This document shows positions 7,571 through 21,941 of a stretch of 60,352 nt of DNA, piece after piece. The notes under the pieces are model-generated. The model saw nothing but the letters and a program-made list of their open reading frames with translations. It was not told where the DNA came from and ran no database searches. Position 1 is the stretch's first letter. Each line of letters begins with the position of its first letter. The position numbers and the translations under genes are program-made. The DNA is from Halieaceae bacterium (lineage in GTDB: Bacteria > Pseudomonadota > Gammaproteobacteria > Pseudomonadales > Halieaceae): the NCBI GenBank assembly GCA_902623175.1, contig CACNSR010000016.1, forward strand, positions 1 through 60,352. The letters are read 5' to 3'.

Positions 7571-7829
7571 AACTGGTGTGAATGGCAAGTAGCACGCTAA
7601 GAACCATTCAAATAGGACGGTAAATCGAAGCTAAGTCAGTCGGGCGATTACACCGACACACACTATGACTTGATCACAACACGCTCTAATCGCCTTACTA
7701 AGTGCTGCCACTTAGCTTGGGATTCGAACCACTACGCTCTCACGCAGTGCCGAAGTCTTCTGAGCTTTTCTCTTTATAATGCAACTGCGTTTCACCGCAG
7801 CGAGATACGCTACAAATAACTTGGATTAT
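7571..7829 (-). other. 23S-5S intergenic spacer
   Basis: About 260 bases without a gene. The end next to 23S (7817-7839) is nearly the reverse complement of 10690-10712 and forms the pre-23S processing stem. A TTCGAATCC stretch near 7718-7730 looks like a tRNA T-loop but has no matching stems. Confidence 0.6.

Positions 7830-7839
<10 letters not shown>
7817..7839 (-). repeat. pre-23S processing stem, 3' arm
   Basis: Pairs with 10690-10712 with two mismatches over 23 bases, bringing the two ends of 23S together for RNase III-type processing. Seen directly; function is from rrn operon knowledge. Confidence 0.75.
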
Positions 7840-10689
<2,850 letters not shown>

Positions 10690-10696
<7 letters not shown>

Positions 10697-10712
10697 ATAT
10701 AACCTAAGTTAT
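10690..10712 (-). repeat. pre-23S processing stem, 5' arm
   Basis: Partner of 7817-7839. Includes the first bases of 23S and the spacer just upstream of it. Confidence 0.75.
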
Positions 10713-11068
10713 CTGGATTTCTGTCTTACCGACCAGAACCTCTCTGACGAGATACAAGAAGACATTTCCCCAACCCCCTTTGGCTCGGGATGGGTACTTA
10801 TTAGATGTTCACTGATCAAAGTGAACATCCGCCGGATGTTGTGACGCTTAAGTCACAGTGTGTACAACTCGTTTCAGACACCGGAATTGAGACGGTGCCT
10901 GAGAACTTTTTAATCACTGAATCATCGCCAACAGCAAAGCGAACCTCACTGCAGGCTGCTGATTCAGAGACTCAGCTTGATTTACCTTGTTAAAGAACAT
11001 TCTGGTTGTCGAAACCAGATAAGGGCGCACCGCATGCGCCCTTGTCTGCGTTCGATGCGAGTGAGAAG
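10697..11068 (-). other. tRNA-Ala to 23S spacer
   Basis: 372 bases without a gene. It holds the boxA element near 10987-11000 and one arm of the pre-23S stem at its 23S end. No further tRNA or open frame with support was found. Confidence 0.7.
10987..11000 (-). promoter_or_regulatory. boxA antitermination element before 23S
   Basis: Minus strand reads TGTTCTTTAACAA, matching the boxA consensus TGCTCTTTAACA recognised by NusB-NusE. It lies in the spacer upstream of 23S, as in E. coli rrn operons. No equally good boxA was seen in the 16S leader. Confidence 0.75.
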
Positions 11069-11144
11069 TGGTGGAGCTATGCGGGATCGAACCGCAGACC
11101 TCCTGCGTGCAAAGCAGGCGCTCTCCCAGCTGAGCTATAGCCCC
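11069..11144 (-). tRNA. alaT: tRNA-Ala(TGC)
   Basis: 76 nt including encoded CCA. Minus strand starts GGGGCTATAGCTCAGCTGGG and has anticodon loop CTTTGCACG with anticodon TGC. The T arm GGTTCGATCCC and acceptor pairing GGGGCTA with TAGCTCC (one G-U) are complete. Second of two spacer tRNAs in transcription order. Confidence 0.97.
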
Positions 11145-11152
11145 ATAAAGCT

Positions 11153-11229
<77 letters not shown>

Positions 11230-11390
11230 AACGTGACTCGCTTGCCTCGCTGCCTGTGACAGACCCGCCTCAGGCACACCGGAGCAGACGCAATGCCTTG
11301 CCAGTTCCACCGACTGCGGCTCGTAACCGTTGACTCAGAGCTTCGTGGCACACTCTCAGCAGCCTCACGGCCACCATCGCATCAACCAAA

Positions 11391-11418
11391 CAGATAAAGA
11401 CAGATGTGTGAACACTTG
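11391..11418 (-). repeat. pre-16S processing stem, 3' arm
   Basis: 11391-11410 is an exact reverse complement of 13127-13146 (20 bp), and 11413-11418 pairs with 13119-13124 across a 2-base internal loop. The arms flank 16S and form the long stalk cut by RNase III. Confidence 0.85.
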
Positions 11419-11439
11419 AAGGGTAGCTTCACAATCGTT

Positions 11440-12971
<1,532 letters not shown>

Positions 12972-13118
12972 GAAGATCTTTAACCTCTGACCGAAGTCAA
13001 GAGGAGATGGTTACGCAAAGCTTGCTTTACCATCCAAAATCTCAGCTCAGACACAATTCGAAATCATTGAATCAATGGTCACTTGTTGTGTCTGAATAGT
13101 TAGTGAAAACTATCCCAA

Positions 13119-13146
13119 CAAGTGCCCACACATCTGTCTTTATCTG
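13119..13146 (-). repeat. pre-16S processing stem, 5' arm
   Basis: Partner of 11391-11418: a 20-bp perfect stem, a 2-by-2 internal loop and a 6-bp extension. Confidence 0.85.
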
Positions 13147-13216
13147 GTTTTTAAGTAGCGAACCTGCCGCTCGGGCAGCTCTCTGGCCGGGGGGTATACC
13201 CCCACCAAGGCCGCGC

Positions 13217-13270
13217 ATTATACGTACCGCTTGAGGCCGTGCAAGCCTTTTTTTAAAAAAGTTTTGGGGC
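13217..13270 (-). promoter_or_regulatory. rrn P1-like sigma-70 promoter with UP element
   Basis: Minus strand: -35 TTGCAC (13239-13244), 16-base spacer, -10 TATAAT (13217-13222), and an A/T-rich tract (13246-13270) in the UP-element position. The discriminator after the -10 is G/C rich (GCGCGGCC), as in stringently controlled rRNA promoters. Confidence 0.8.
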
Positions 13271-13408
13271 CCAGAGCGGGAGCAGAAACGGGATCGAAGC
13301 TGCAACGCTAGCCCCCAATGCTAGCAACAGCCCAAGCCCGCCGCAAGGCCATGAATCCGGTATTTCCCGGCAACTTGACCTACCAGCCCACTACCCTCTG
13401 TTATTCCG

Positions 13409-14005
13409 TCAGCGCGGTCGCAGTTGGGCACGGCGGAATCGCCATAACAGGAGCGCCGCAAAGGCCAAACCATAGACGAGCGCTTCACCTAAATCGGAGC
13501 GCGCCAGCCAAAAGAGATGAAGCCAGGCCAACACCGTCGCCGGGTAGATAAGGCGATGCAACTGGCGCCACCGCCGGCCAAGAGCGCGCCGGGAGCGGTC
13601 TGTTGAAGTGAGCGTAAGCGGCAACAAAGCCAGCCACGCCGAGAACCCGACAAGGACGTAAGGCCGCTCTTTTAGCTCCTCGACCAGTAGCGCCCCGCTC
13701 CAGTCAACGTACACTTGAGCAAAGAGCAGGAAATGCAGACTGACATAGAAAAACAGAGAGAGCCCCAGAACCCGCCGGTAACGGAACAAGCCCCGCCAGC
13801 CCCTCTGGGCCAGCGGTGCGGCGAGCAGCACAATCGCCAAACCCCGCAGGCCCCACTCGCCCGTGCTCTGCATCAGCAGCTTGGCCGGATCTGGCCCCAA
13901 ATCCTCAAATGCCAGCTGGAAAGCGAGTTGTGCGAGAGGCAGCAAGCAAAGCGTTATCACTGCGATCGTCGCGCACCATGACGGCACTTTTACTTTGGTC
14001 AACAC
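13409..14005 (-). CDS. msrQ: MsrQ, heme-binding membrane subunit of MsrPQ
   Basis: Membrane cytochrome that passes electrons from the quinone pool or flavin to MsrP for repair of oxidised periplasmic methionines. About 198 aa from a GTG at 14005, chosen because it removes an unrelated in-frame extension that runs into msrP; a TTG one codon on is also possible and no strong Shine-Dalgarno is visible. Features: DLGPDPAKLLMQSTGEWGLR (normally LGADP...TG), RRVLGL, a helix with YVSLHFLLF (heme His), STDRSRRALGRRWRQLHRLIYP (second heme His) and LAWLHLFW. Starts 43 bases after msrP, as in other genomes. Confidence 0.88.
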   Translation of the reverse strand: MLTKVKVPSWCATIAVITLCLLPLAQLAFQLAFEDLGPDPAKLLMQSTGEWGLRGLAIVLLAAPLAQRGWRGLFRYRRVLGLSLFFYVSLHFLLFAQVYVDWSGALLVEELKERPYVLVGFSAWLALLPLTLTSTDRSRRALGRRWRQLHRLIYPATVLAWLHLFWLARSDLGEALVYGLAFAALLLWRFRRAQLRPR

Positions 14006-14048
14006 GGACAGGTTCGTTGCATCGCCGCAGGCCGATATTCTAGGCGGC

Positions 14049-15020
14049 TCAGTAGAACTTCCGCAGATCCATGCCCTGGTAAAGGCCTGCCACCTGCTCC
14101 TCGTAGCCATTGAATGGCAGTGTGGGCACCCGGTTGGGCTTGAAAATAGAGGAAGGCAATTTGCGCTCAAAGCGCTGGGACCAGCGCGGATGGTCCACCT
14201 CCGGATTCACGTTGGCGTAGAAGCCGTACTCGCTGGGCTGCAGCATTTGCCAGCTTGTCTTCGGTTGTTTTGCGGTAACGTTGATTTCCACAATCGACTT
14301 GATGCTCTTAAAACCGTACTTCCATGGAACCACCAGCCGCAACGGGGCACCGTTTTGATTGGGCAGGGTTTTGCCGTATAGGCCTACCGCTACAAGCGCC
14401 AATGGATGCATGGCCTCGTCCATGCGGAGTCCTTCTCGATAGGGCCAATCAATGACGCTGGTGAACGAGCGCGTACCCCGCATTTCACCCCGCCGGAATA
14501 GGGTTTTGAACTCAACAAATTTGCCATCGGCTTTTGGCTCCAATCGCTTCAAGAGTTGTGCCAGAGGGAAGCCTACCCAGGGCACCACCATCGACCATGC
14601 CTCGACGCAGCGAAACCGATAGATCCGCTCCTCAAGATCAAACCCGGAAAGCACATCCTCCAAATGCAGCGACCCGGGCTGACTGATCAAGCCCCCAACC
14701 TTCACATTCCAGGGGTCGGTAGTCATGTTATGAGCGTGGCGAGCGGGATCAGACTTGTCTGTACCAAACTCATAAAAATTGTTGTAGGTCGTCACCGCAT
14801 CGTAGGGCGTCTGTTCATCGACCAGAGATCGATCCGCATCCTGGCTGAAGCTGAGAGTGCTTTGCGTGCTGGCTTCGGCTTCGGCAATAGATGGGGCACT
14901 TAGCGCTCCCGCCATGGTGCCGGCTGAGGCTTTGATCAAAGCGCGGCGATTGAGGAAGACATGCTCGGGCGTGATGTCTGAAGAAGCGATGCTGCGGTCA
15001 GTGTAAGTCCGTTTTTTCAT
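14049..15020 (-). CDS. msrP: MsrP, periplasmic methionine sulfoxide reductase
   Basis: Molybdopterin enzyme, 323 aa, that repairs methionine sulfoxides on envelope proteins. The ATG at 15020 follows an AGGGGGG run and starts MKKRTYTDRS. Residues 24-34 (NRRALIKASAG) form a twin-arginine export signal, so it is exported folded with its cofactor. The molybdenum-ligand cysteine lies in RCVEAWSMVVPW; NNFYEFGTDKSDPA, NGAPLRLVVPWKYGFK and EYGFYANVNPEVDHPRWSQ are family-typical. It overlaps the end of pssA by 23 bases and precedes msrQ. Confidence 0.95.
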   Translation of the reverse strand: MKKRTYTDRSIASSDITPEHVFLNRRALIKASAGTMAGALSAPSIAEAEASTQSTLSFSQDADRSLVDEQTPYDAVTTYNNFYEFGTDKSDPARHAHNMTTDPWNVKVGGLISQPGSLHLEDVLSGFDLEERIYRFRCVEAWSMVVPWVGFPLAQLLKRLEPKADGKFVEFKTLFRRGEMRGTRSFTSVIDWPYREGLRMDEAMHPLALVAVGLYGKTLPNQNGAPLRLVVPWKYGFKSIKSIVEINVTAKQPKTSWQMLQPSEYGFYANVNPEVDHPRWSQRFERKLPSSIFKPNRVPTLPFNGYEEQVAGLYQGMDLRKFY

Positions 15021-15864
15021 GGTGCGGGGCGCCCCCCTGGCTGTCCTTATCCGGTTGACGGAGATACTGCACGGGTCCCGACAGGGCATAGACCACCGCC
15101 ATACTCCAAATCGCAAGCGGCGGGTCAAGAGCGATGAGGCCCAATACCGCAACAATTGATAACATTCTGACAAAAGGCACCCGCCGATCAAAGTTGATGC
15201 TTTTAAAGCTGGAATAAGGGAAGCGCGAAATCATCAGGAACCCTAGCGCCGTGAGCAGTAATGCATGCACCCAATCCAAAGCGGGCCCCATCCAACCGTG
15301 GGTCGGGCCCATCCACACAAGACAGGCTGCTGTGGCCGCGGCGGGCGGACTGGCAAGGCCGGTAAAGTGAGTGGTGTCATCGTTTTCCCGGTGCGCATTA
15401 AAGCGCGCCAGACGCAGCGCTGCGCACGCCGCATAGATAAAGGCCGCGACCCAGCCGACTTTCCCGAGATCCGTGAGCGCCCAATTAAACGTTAGCAGAG
15501 CAGGTGCCACACCGAAGCTGACCATGTCGGCGAGGCTGTCGTACTGCGCGCCGAATGCGCTATTTGTGCCGGTAAGCCGGGCGACGCGACCATCGAGGCC
15601 ATCGAATACCATGGCGACGAGAATGGCTACAGCACCTGCGTAAAAGTCACCCTGCATACCCGCAATGATCGAGTAAAAACCGCAGAACAGCGCACCTGAG
15701 GTAAACAGGTTGGGTAGCAGGAAAATGCCCTTAGCCTGTGCGGGCGAGTCTGACTGAGATTCTTCATAGTCACCCACCAGGCTGGCTAGCGGCGCCTCGA
15801 TCTGCCCCGCGGCGCGCTCCAGCTCATCGCTGTCCGGTGTCTGATCTGCTGATGACATGCCCAC
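14998..15864 (-). CDS. pssA: PssA, CDP-diacylglycerol-serine O-phosphatidyltransferase
   Basis: Integral membrane enzyme making phosphatidylserine from CDP-diacylglycerol and serine, the first step to phosphatidylethanolamine. 288 aa. The CDP-alcohol phosphotransferase signature DGxxAR(x8)Gx3Dx3D runs from Asp91 to Asp113. It is the multi-pass type II form with a polar 45-residue N-terminal extension, unlike the phospholipase-D-like E. coli enzyme. Start could also be the ATG two codons in. Its 3' end overlaps msrP. Confidence 0.92.
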   Translation of the reverse strand: MGMSSADQTPDSDELERAAGQIEAPLASLVGDYEESQSDSPAQAKGIFLLPNLFTSGALFCGFYSIIAGMQGDFYAGAVAILVAMVFDGLDGRVARLTGTNSAFGAQYDSLADMVSFGVAPALLTFNWALTDLGKVGWVAAFIYAACAALRLARFNAHRENDDTTHFTGLASPPAAATAACLVWMGPTHGWMGPALDWVHALLLTALGFLMISRFPYSSFKSINFDRRVPFVRMLSIVAVLGLIALDPPLAIWSMAVVYALSGPVQYLRQPDKDSQGGAPHHEKTDLH

Positions 15865-15980
15865 TGCTCTCCTTCGCCTGTCTGGCGCTTCTCAATTAAT
15901 TGTACCAGTGGCGTTTACCCCGGGCACGATGTCCGACACAATACGCCCCCTTTTTTCGGGCCCCAGTCGAGGACACGCCA

Positions 15981-17459
15981 GTGAGTAACTATTTCAACTC
16001 TCTCCCGCTTCGCACCCAGCTTCAGGAACTGGGCAAGTGCCGGTTTATGGATCCGGCTGAATTTGACGCGGGCGTGGAGCCACTGAAAGGCAAGCAACTC
16101 GTCATTATTGGCTGCGGCGCCCAAGGCTTTAACCAGGGCCTGAACCTGCGCGACAGTGGTCTAAATGTTGCTTATGCGCTCAGAAAAGAGGCGATTGAGG
16201 AAAAGCGCCCCTCCTGGGTCAAGGCCACCGAAGCAGGTTTTCAGGTTGGCACTTATGACGAGATGGTCCCCGAGGCGGACATGGTGCTGAACCTGACTCC
16301 TGACAAGCAGCACAGCAACGTAGTCGAATCAGTGATGCCACTGATGAAGCAAGGCGCGTGCCTGTCTTACTCCCACGGCTTCAACATTGTCGAAGAAGGG
16401 ATGAAGATCCGGGAGGATTTGACTGTGATTATGGTTGCGCCCAAGTGCCCAGGTACCGAGGTGCGGGAGGAGTACCTCCGTGGCTTCGGCGTGCCGACCC
16501 TGATTGCCGTGCACCTCGAGAATGACCCACAGCGTCAGGGCCTAGAACTCGCCAAGGCCTATGCGGCAGGCACCGGCGGCCACCGGGCCGGCGTTCTTGA
16601 ATCCTCATTTATTGCGGAAGTGAAGTCTGACCTGATGGGTGAGCAGACCGTCCTTTGCGGCATGCTGCAGACGGGCTCGCTGCTGTGTTTTGACCGTATG
16701 GTGGAGCTGGGCATTAAGCCCGCCTATGCCGCCAAATTGGTGCAGTACGGATGGGAGACGGTCACAGAGGGCCTGAAGCAAGGCGGCATCACCAACATGA
16801 TGGATCGCCTGTCCAACCCGGCCAAGATCCGCGCTTTTGATTTAGCTGCAGAGATGAAGGACATCCTGCGGCCCCTCTTTGAAAAGCATCAGGACGACAT
16901 CATGTCGGGGCACTTCTCGAGCACCATGATGGCCGACTGGGCAGATAGTGATGCAAACCTGCTCAAATGGCGCGCTGAAACCAATGGCACGCCTTTTGAA
17001 CTGCAAGACATTACTGATGACGCCATCGACGAGCAGACCTACTACGACCAGGGCATCTTGATGGTGGCAATGGTCAAGGCCGGGGTGGAGTTGGCCTACG
17101 AGACCATGGTGTCTGCAGGCATCATCGAAGAGTCAGCCTATTACGAATCTCTTCATGAGACGCCGCTCATCGCCAATACCATTGCGCGGAAGAAACTGTA
17201 CGAGATGAATGTAGTGATCTCGGACACTGCCGAGTATGGCTGCTACCTGTTCGACCAAGCCGCGCGACCCCTACTCAAGGCCTTTGTAGCGGGGCTAGAT
17301 GCGGACATGATCGGCTCGGGCATGGCGGGCGGCAACGCAGCGGATAACCGGCGTTTGATCGACGTCAACGCAGAAATCCGCTCGCACTCTGTTGAGGTCG
17401 TGGGCGCCAGACTGCGTGGCTATATGACCGGAATGAAGGCCATCTCCTCCGCCGACTGA
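15981..17459 (+). CDS. ilvC: IlvC, ketol-acid reductoisomerase, class II
   Basis: NADPH-dependent enzyme of valine, leucine and isoleucine synthesis that isomerises and reduces acetolactate or acetohydroxybutyrate. 492 aa, the long E. coli-type class II form with a duplicated C-terminal knotted domain. A GTG start at 15981 (GTG AGT AAC TAT) aligns exactly with E. coli and has GAGG upstream; longer in-frame starts do not. Motifs: [18 protein letters not shown] (Rossmann), [53 protein letters not shown]. It is divergent from pssA and on the opposite strand to ilvIH. Confidence 0.97.
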   Translation: MSNYFNSLPLRTQLQELGKCRFMDPAEFDAGVEPLKGKQLVIIGCGAQGFNQGLNLRDSGLNVAYALRKEAIEEKRPSWVKATEAGFQVGTYDEMVPEADMVLNLTPDKQHSNVVESVMPLMKQGACLSYSHGFNIVEEGMKIREDLTVIMVAPKCPGTEVREEYLRGFGVPTLIAVHLENDPQRQGLELAKAYAAGTGGHRAGVLESSFIAEVKSDLMGEQTVLCGMLQTGSLLCFDRMVELGIKPAYAAKLVQYGWETVTEGLKQGGITNMMDRLSNPAKIRAFDLAAEMKDILRPLFEKHQDDIMSGHFSSTMMADWADSDANLLKWRAETNGTPFELQDITDDAIDEQTYYDQGILMVAMVKAGVELAYETMVSAGIIEESAYYESLHETPLIANTIARKKLYEMNVVISDTAEYGCYLFDQAARPLLKAFVAGLDADMIGSGMAGGNAADNRRLIDVNAEIRSHSVEVVGARLRGYMTGMKAISSAD

Positions 17460-17584
17460 CGCCCAGTGAACGACTTCAGCGTTGATCGCGTATGGGAACA
17501 TATAACAATGCCATTGATAGTGACCCAGCCGGTCGTTAGACTTGCGCCCCACCGACTTTTGAACCGTACTCACCAGGAACTCCT

Positions 17585-19579
17585 ATGAGCTTTAATCTGA
17601 TGTTGCCGCCCGTTCTTGGGGTGGTAGGACTCGTAATTGCGTTCATGATTTACACCGTGATGTCTCGCGCCTTTGATGGCGGCGCAAAAGAGCGCGGTAT
17701 TGCCGAGCAGATCCATATCGGCGCCATGGTCTTCATGCACCGTGAATACAAATTGCTACTGGCCTTCGCTGCAGTCTTGATTGTGGGCATCCTGGTATCT
17801 CCGCTTGGCACCAATACCGCAATCGCGTTTGTAGCGGGCGCGGTCTCCTCGGCCACGGCGGGTTATCTTGGTATGTTCGCGGCTACAAAAGCCAACGTCC
17901 GGACTGCGGTCGCAGCCAACACCGAGGGTGCGGCTTCGGCACTCAACATTGCCTTCTACGGCGGCTCAATTATGGGCCTGTGCGTGGCGTCACTGGGTCT
18001 CCTGGGGCTCGGCGGTCTCTACTACTACTTCGGTGGTGATCCCCACACGGCGCATGCGATCCATGGCTTTGGCATGGGTGGCTCCGTCGTGGCACTATTT
18101 TCTCGAGTCGGTGGCGGCATCTACACCAAGTCAGCCGACGTCGGCGCTGACCTGGTCGGCAAGGTCGAAGCAGGCATACCTGAGGATGATCCCCGTAACC
18201 CGGGCGTGATCGCCGATAACGTTGGCGACAACGTCGGTGATATCGCCGGTATGGGTTCCGATATTTTTGAGTCCTACTGTGGCTCAATGATCGCCTGCAT
18301 TGCGATCGCATCCACCATGGCTATCACGGCAGCTGAGCAAAGCGCCATGATGGCATTCCCGCTGGCCCTCGCCAGCATTGGCCTGCTCGCATCTGTCGCA
18401 GGCATTTTGATTGTGCGAGCGCGATCCGCTGCTGCGCCGGAGGCAGCTCTGCGGAGTGGAACGCTGGCAGCCCCGGTTATATTCATTGCCATGGCTTGGT
18501 TCCTGTCAGAGAGCATGGGCATCTCACAGAACATCTGGTGGGCAGTCGTCTCGGGTGCTGTCGGCGGCATCGCCATCGGTCTCATCACCGAGTACTACAC
18601 CGGTGGCAAGCCCGTCAGGACCATTGCCAAGTCAGGTGAGACTGGTTCCGCAACAGTCATGATCACTGGCCTCGCGGTGGGCATGCAGTCTGTCGTGGCG
18701 CCGGTACTGTTCCTGGCCGCGATTATTTTCGTGTCTACTAACCTAGCCGGACTTTACGGTGTGGGCATTGCGGCGGTTGGCATGCTGGCGACCGTGGGGA
18801 TCACCATGGCAATCGACGCCTACGGCCCGGTTGCTGACAACGCAGGCGGTATCGCAGAGATGGCCGGCATGGGTGCCGACACGCGCGAGATTACCGATGG
18901 TCTGGATGAGGTGGGTAACACCACTGCGGCGATTGGTAAGGGTTTTGCGATTGGCGCTGCGGCGCTGGCGGCACTGGCAATCATCGCGGCTTTCGTCGAG
19001 ACCGTGACAGTAAACAACCCTGATTTCAATTTGCAGCTGTCCGATCCGGAAGTACTTATCGGTATCTTTATCGGCGGCACCATTCCCTTCCTGATTGCTT
19101 CCATCACCATGACGGCGGTCGGCGATGCGGCTTTTGACATGATCAATGAAATTCGTCGCCAGTTCCGAGAGATTCCCGGCCTGCTGGAGGGCAACGCTGA
19201 GCCGGACACTGCGCGCTGTGTTGACATTGCAACGACGGCTGCCCTCAAGCGGATGATAGTCCCCGGTGCGATCGCCGTACTAGCGCCCGTTATCGTGGGC
19301 TTTGGACTCGGTGCGACCTCGCTGGGTGGCATGCTCGCTGGTGGTCTACTGGGTTGTGTCCTGATGGCACTGATGATGGCCAACGCTGGCGGCGCCTGGG
19401 ATAACGCCAAGAAGTACATCGAAAAGGGCAACCTGGGCGGTAAGGGTTCCGATACTCACGCCGCGGCAGTGGTTGGCGACACCGTGGGCGACCCCTTTAA
19501 GGATACCTCCGGTCCGTCGATGAACATTCTGATTAACGTGATGGCGATCGTAAGTCTGGTGATTGCGCCACTACTCTGA
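17585..19579 (+). CDS. hppA: membrane-bound ion-pumping pyrophosphatase, K+-dependent type
   Basis: Multi-pass inner-membrane enzyme that couples PPi hydrolysis to H+ or Na+ export. 664 aa. The substrate-binding signature is complete: [38 protein letters not shown], later [13 protein letters not shown], and [19 protein letters not shown] near the C-terminus. In [10 protein letters not shown] the diagnostic position is Ala; K+-independent enzymes carry Lys there (GNTTKA). That predicts K+ dependence, a class that includes both Na+ and H+ pumps. Followed by a strong bidirectional terminator. Confidence 0.95.
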   Translation: MSFNLMLPPVLGVVGLVIAFMIYTVMSRAFDGGAKERGIAEQIHIGAMVFMHREYKLLLAFAAVLIVGILVSPLGTNTAIAFVAGAVSSATAGYLGMFAATKANVRTAVAANTEGAASALNIAFYGGSIMGLCVASLGLLGLGGLYYYFGGDPHTAHAIHGFGMGGSVVALFSRVGGGIYTKSADVGADLVGKVEAGIPEDDPRNPGVIADNVGDNVGDIAGMGSDIFESYCGSMIACIAIASTMAITAAEQSAMMAFPLALASIGLLASVAGILIVRARSAAAPEAALRSGTLAAPVIFIAMAWFLSESMGISQNIWWAVVSGAVGGIAIGLITEYYTGGKPVRTIAKSGETGSATVMITGLAVGMQSVVAPVLFLAAIIFVSTNLAGLYGVGIAAVGMLATVGITMAIDAYGPVADNAGGIAEMAGMGADTREITDGLDEVGNTTAAIGKGFAIGAAALAALAIIAAFVETVTVNNPDFNLQLSDPEVLIGIFIGGTIPFLIASITMTAVGDAAFDMINEIRRQFREIPGLLEGNAEPDTARCVDIATTAALKRMIVPGAIAVLAPVIVGFGLGATSLGGMLAGGLLGCVLMALMMANAGGAWDNAKKYIEKGNLGGKGSDTHAAAVVGDTVGDPFKDTSGPSMNILINVMAIVSLVIAPLL

Positions 19580-19586
19580 TCGCTAC

Positions 19587-19628
19587 CGAGCACAAAAAAG
19601 GGGTCATCAGACCCCTTTTTTGTGCTCG
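19587..19628. terminator. bidirectional rho-independent terminator
   Basis: Perfect 19-bp inverted repeat (CGAGCACAAAAAAGGGGTC arm) with a 4-base loop. The internal A/T runs give a G/C stem plus U tract on either strand, so it can end both hppA (plus) and ilvIH (minus). Confidence 0.92.
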
Positions 19629-19699
19629 GTCTTTCCTGCCTGTTTCCGATGCTTAGAGTCGCTCTCACTTTAAAATATCCGTAGAAACGACAGCATGAC

Positions 19700-20191
19700 C
19701 TACGGCGCCAGCACCTTCTCCCCGCGCGCCATGCCTGCCACACCGGAGCGCACGACCTCGAGCACCTCGGTCTCACCTAGCGCCTGCAAGAAAGAATCGA
19801 GTTTTTCTGAGGGACCAGTGAGCTGCACCACATAGGTCGTGGGGCCTACATCAATGATTTGACCGCGGAAGATCTCGGCGGTGCGCTTGACTTCGTCGCG
19901 CTGCGCATCTACTGCGCGGACTTTCACCAGCAAAGTGTCGCGCTCAACGTGCGCGCCCTCTGTGAGATCCACCACCTTCACCACATCCACAATCTTGTTG
20001 AGATGCTTGGTGATCTGCTCAATCTTGAGGTCATCGCCCGTAGTCGTGACCGTCAATCGAGAGAGTGAGTGATCGTCAGTGGGCGCCACGTTCAACGTTT
20101 CGATGTTGTAGCCGCGCTGCGAGAATAGCCCTACCACCCGCGACAAAGCGCCAGACTCGTTTTCCAGCAGTACTGAGAGTATCCTTCTCAT
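19700..20191 (-). CDS. ilvH: IlvH, acetolactate synthase small subunit
   Basis: Regulatory subunit, 163 aa, that activates the catalytic subunit and confers valine feedback inhibition. The N-terminal ACT domain ([20 protein letters not shown], then [17 protein letters not shown]) and C-terminal domain ([20 protein letters not shown]) are standard. The start lies one base after the ilvI stop, so the two are coupled. Its end is 70 bases from the shared terminator. Confidence 0.96.
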   Translation of the reverse strand: MRRILSVLLENESGALSRVVGLFSQRGYNIETLNVAPTDDHSLSRLTVTTTGDDLKIEQITKHLNKIVDVVKVVDLTEGAHVERDTLLVKVRAVDAQRDEVKRTAEIFRGQIIDVGPTTYVVQLTGPSEKLDSFLQALGETEVLEVVRSGVAGMARGEKVLAP

Positions 20192-20192
20192 A

Positions 20193-21941
20193 TCAGGTCC
20201 TCTCCGTCTTGCTGAGCCACATATCCTTCATCGCGCCGTTGGGTGCGACCATCATCGGATACACGTGCTCATCAGGGTCAATATGGATGTCCAGAAAGAC
20301 CAGCTTGTCTTTCAGGGCAAAAGCCTCCTTCATCGCAGGCAACAGGTCGGATTGAGATTTGACCTCCATACCAACGTGCCCATAGGCCTCCGCCAGCTTA
20401 ACAAAATCAGGCAGCGACGCCGCGTAATGGCTTTCTGAGTATCGGCCCTCGTACTGCATATCCTGCCACTGCTTGACCATACCGAGGTAGTCATTGCGCA
20501 GGTTGATGATCTTCACCGGGCAGCCGTATTGACTGCAGGTGGAGAGCTCCTGGATATTCATTTGGATGCTTCCCTCCCCGGTCACACAGGCTACATCGGC
20601 ATCCGGCAGGGCAATTTTGATGCCCATCGCCGCAGGGAGACCAAATCCCATGGTGCCAAGGCCGCCGGAATTGATCCAACGACGCGGGAAGTCAAACTTG
20701 TAGTACTGAGCAGCAAACATCTGATGTTGTCCGACATCGGATGTGATGTAGGCTTCGCCATTGGTCGCTTCATACAACGCGCAGATAGCGTCTTGGGGCA
20801 TGATCGACGCTGACTCACCATAGCGGCGGCCGTGCCAGAGACCATGCGCCCCTCGCCAGCTGTCGATTTGTTGCCACCACTGCGCCAATGCCTCTGAAGC
20901 TGGCAATGCGCGCTCGGCGCTCTCCATTTGCAGTGCAACCTGCTTGTCCAACTCCTCGAGGATGGTGTCCACCGGCCCGACAATCGGGATGTCGACTGGC
21001 ACGATCTTGGCGATCGACGCCGGGTCGATATCCACATGAATTATTTTAGCCCCCGGGCAGAACTTGGAGACCGTATTGGTTACGCGGTCATCAAAGCGGG
21101 CACCCACTGCAAGGATCACGTCCGAGTGGTGCATTGCCATGTTGGCCTCGTAGAAGCCATGCATACCCAGCATGCCCAGAAACTGCCGGTCACTGCCCGG
21201 ATAGGCACCCAAACCCATGAGCGTATTGGTCACGGGGTAATTCAGCCGGCGCGCCAGTGCGGTCAGCTGTGCAGAGCCCTCACCCTGAATAACCCCGCCC
21301 CCGGCATAGATCACGGGTCTCTTGGCGCTGAGCAGCATGCGCGCCGCTTTGCGAATCTGGCCCGAGTGGCCTTTCGCAGACGGCTGATAGGAGCGCATGC
21401 TGACCGTCTCGGGGTACTCGTATTCGAACTTGTGCTCCGGGTGGGTCAGATCTTTGGGGATATCGACCACAACCGGCCCGGGGCGGCCCGTGGAGGCGAT
21501 AAAAAAGGCCTTCTTGATGGTCGCAGGAATGTCCTCCGGCTTCTGCACCAGAAAGCTGTGTTTAACGATAGGGCGGGAGACACCGATCATATCGGTCTCC
21601 TGAAACGCATCTTCACCAATGAGATGACTCTGGACCTGACCCGAGATAACGACGAGGGGTATTGAGTCCATGTAGGCCGTGGCAATGCCCGTAATCGCAT
21701 TGGTCGCGCCGGGCCCCGATGTCACCAACACGACACCGGGCTTACCAGTGGCGCGCGCATAGCCGTCCGCCGCATGGGTAGCTGCCTGCTCATGACGCAC
21801 CAGAATATGTGGGACTTTTTCTGCCTTGAACAAGGCATCGTAGATGTGTAGTGCAGCTCCACCGGGATACCCGAAGATGTACTCGACACCTTCGTCTTCA
21901 AGGGCGCGGACGATCATCTCGCCGCCGGACATCATTTCCAT
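20193..21941 (-). CDS. ilvI: IlvI/IlvB, acetolactate synthase large subunit
   Basis: Thiamine-diphosphate enzyme, about 582 aa, condensing pyruvate to acetolactate or with 2-oxobutyrate. The ATG at 21941 follows GGAGAG and gives [20 protein letters not shown]; the in-frame extension upstream has no family match. The ThDP catalytic glutamate is in [19 protein letters not shown], and the ThDP/Mg motif is [15 protein letters not shown]...[10 protein letters not shown]. First gene of ilvIH. Confidence 0.96.
   Translation of the reverse strand: MEMMSGGEMIVRALEDEGVEYIFGYPGGAALHIYDALFKAEKVPHILVRHEQAATHAADGYARATGKPGVVLVTSGPGATNAITGIATAYMDSIPLVVISGQVQSHLIGEDAFQETDMIGVSRPIVKHSFLVQKPEDIPATIKKAFFIASTGRPGPVVVDIPKDLTHPEHKFEYEYPETVSMRSYQPSAKGHSGQIRKAARMLLSAKRPVIYAGGGVIQGEGSAQLTALARRLNYPVTNTLMGLGAYPGSDRQFLGMLGMHGFYEANMAMHHSDVILAVGARFDDRVTNTVSKFCPGAKIIHVDIDPASIAKIVPVDIPIVGPVDTILEELDKQVALQMESAERALPASEALAQWWQQIDSWRGAHGLWHGRRYGESASIMPQDAICALYEATNGEAYITSDVGQHQMFAAQYYKFDFPRRWINSGGLGTMGFGLPAAMGIKIALPDADVACVTGEGSIQMNIQELSTCSQYGCPVKIINLRNDYLGMVKQWQDMQYEGRYSESHYAASLPDFVKLAEAYGHVGMEVKSQSDLLPAMKEAFALKDKLVFLDIHIDPDEHVYPMMVAPNGAMKDMWLSKTERT

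Larger units (their letters stand above)
12972..13408 (-). other. rrn leader and promoter region
   Basis: About 437 bases without a protein gene between 16S and msrQ. It contains the 5' arm of the pre-16S stem, the rrn promoter with its AT-rich upstream tract, and, beyond about 13275, short sequence next to the msrQ 3' end with no recognised element. Confidence 0.7.

Noticed and set aside
7700..7760. tRNA-like T-loop (GGTTCGAATCCC on the minus strand) in the 23S-5S spacer
   Set aside because: Flanking bases do not form a T stem beyond two pairs and no acceptor or anticodon arm can be built.
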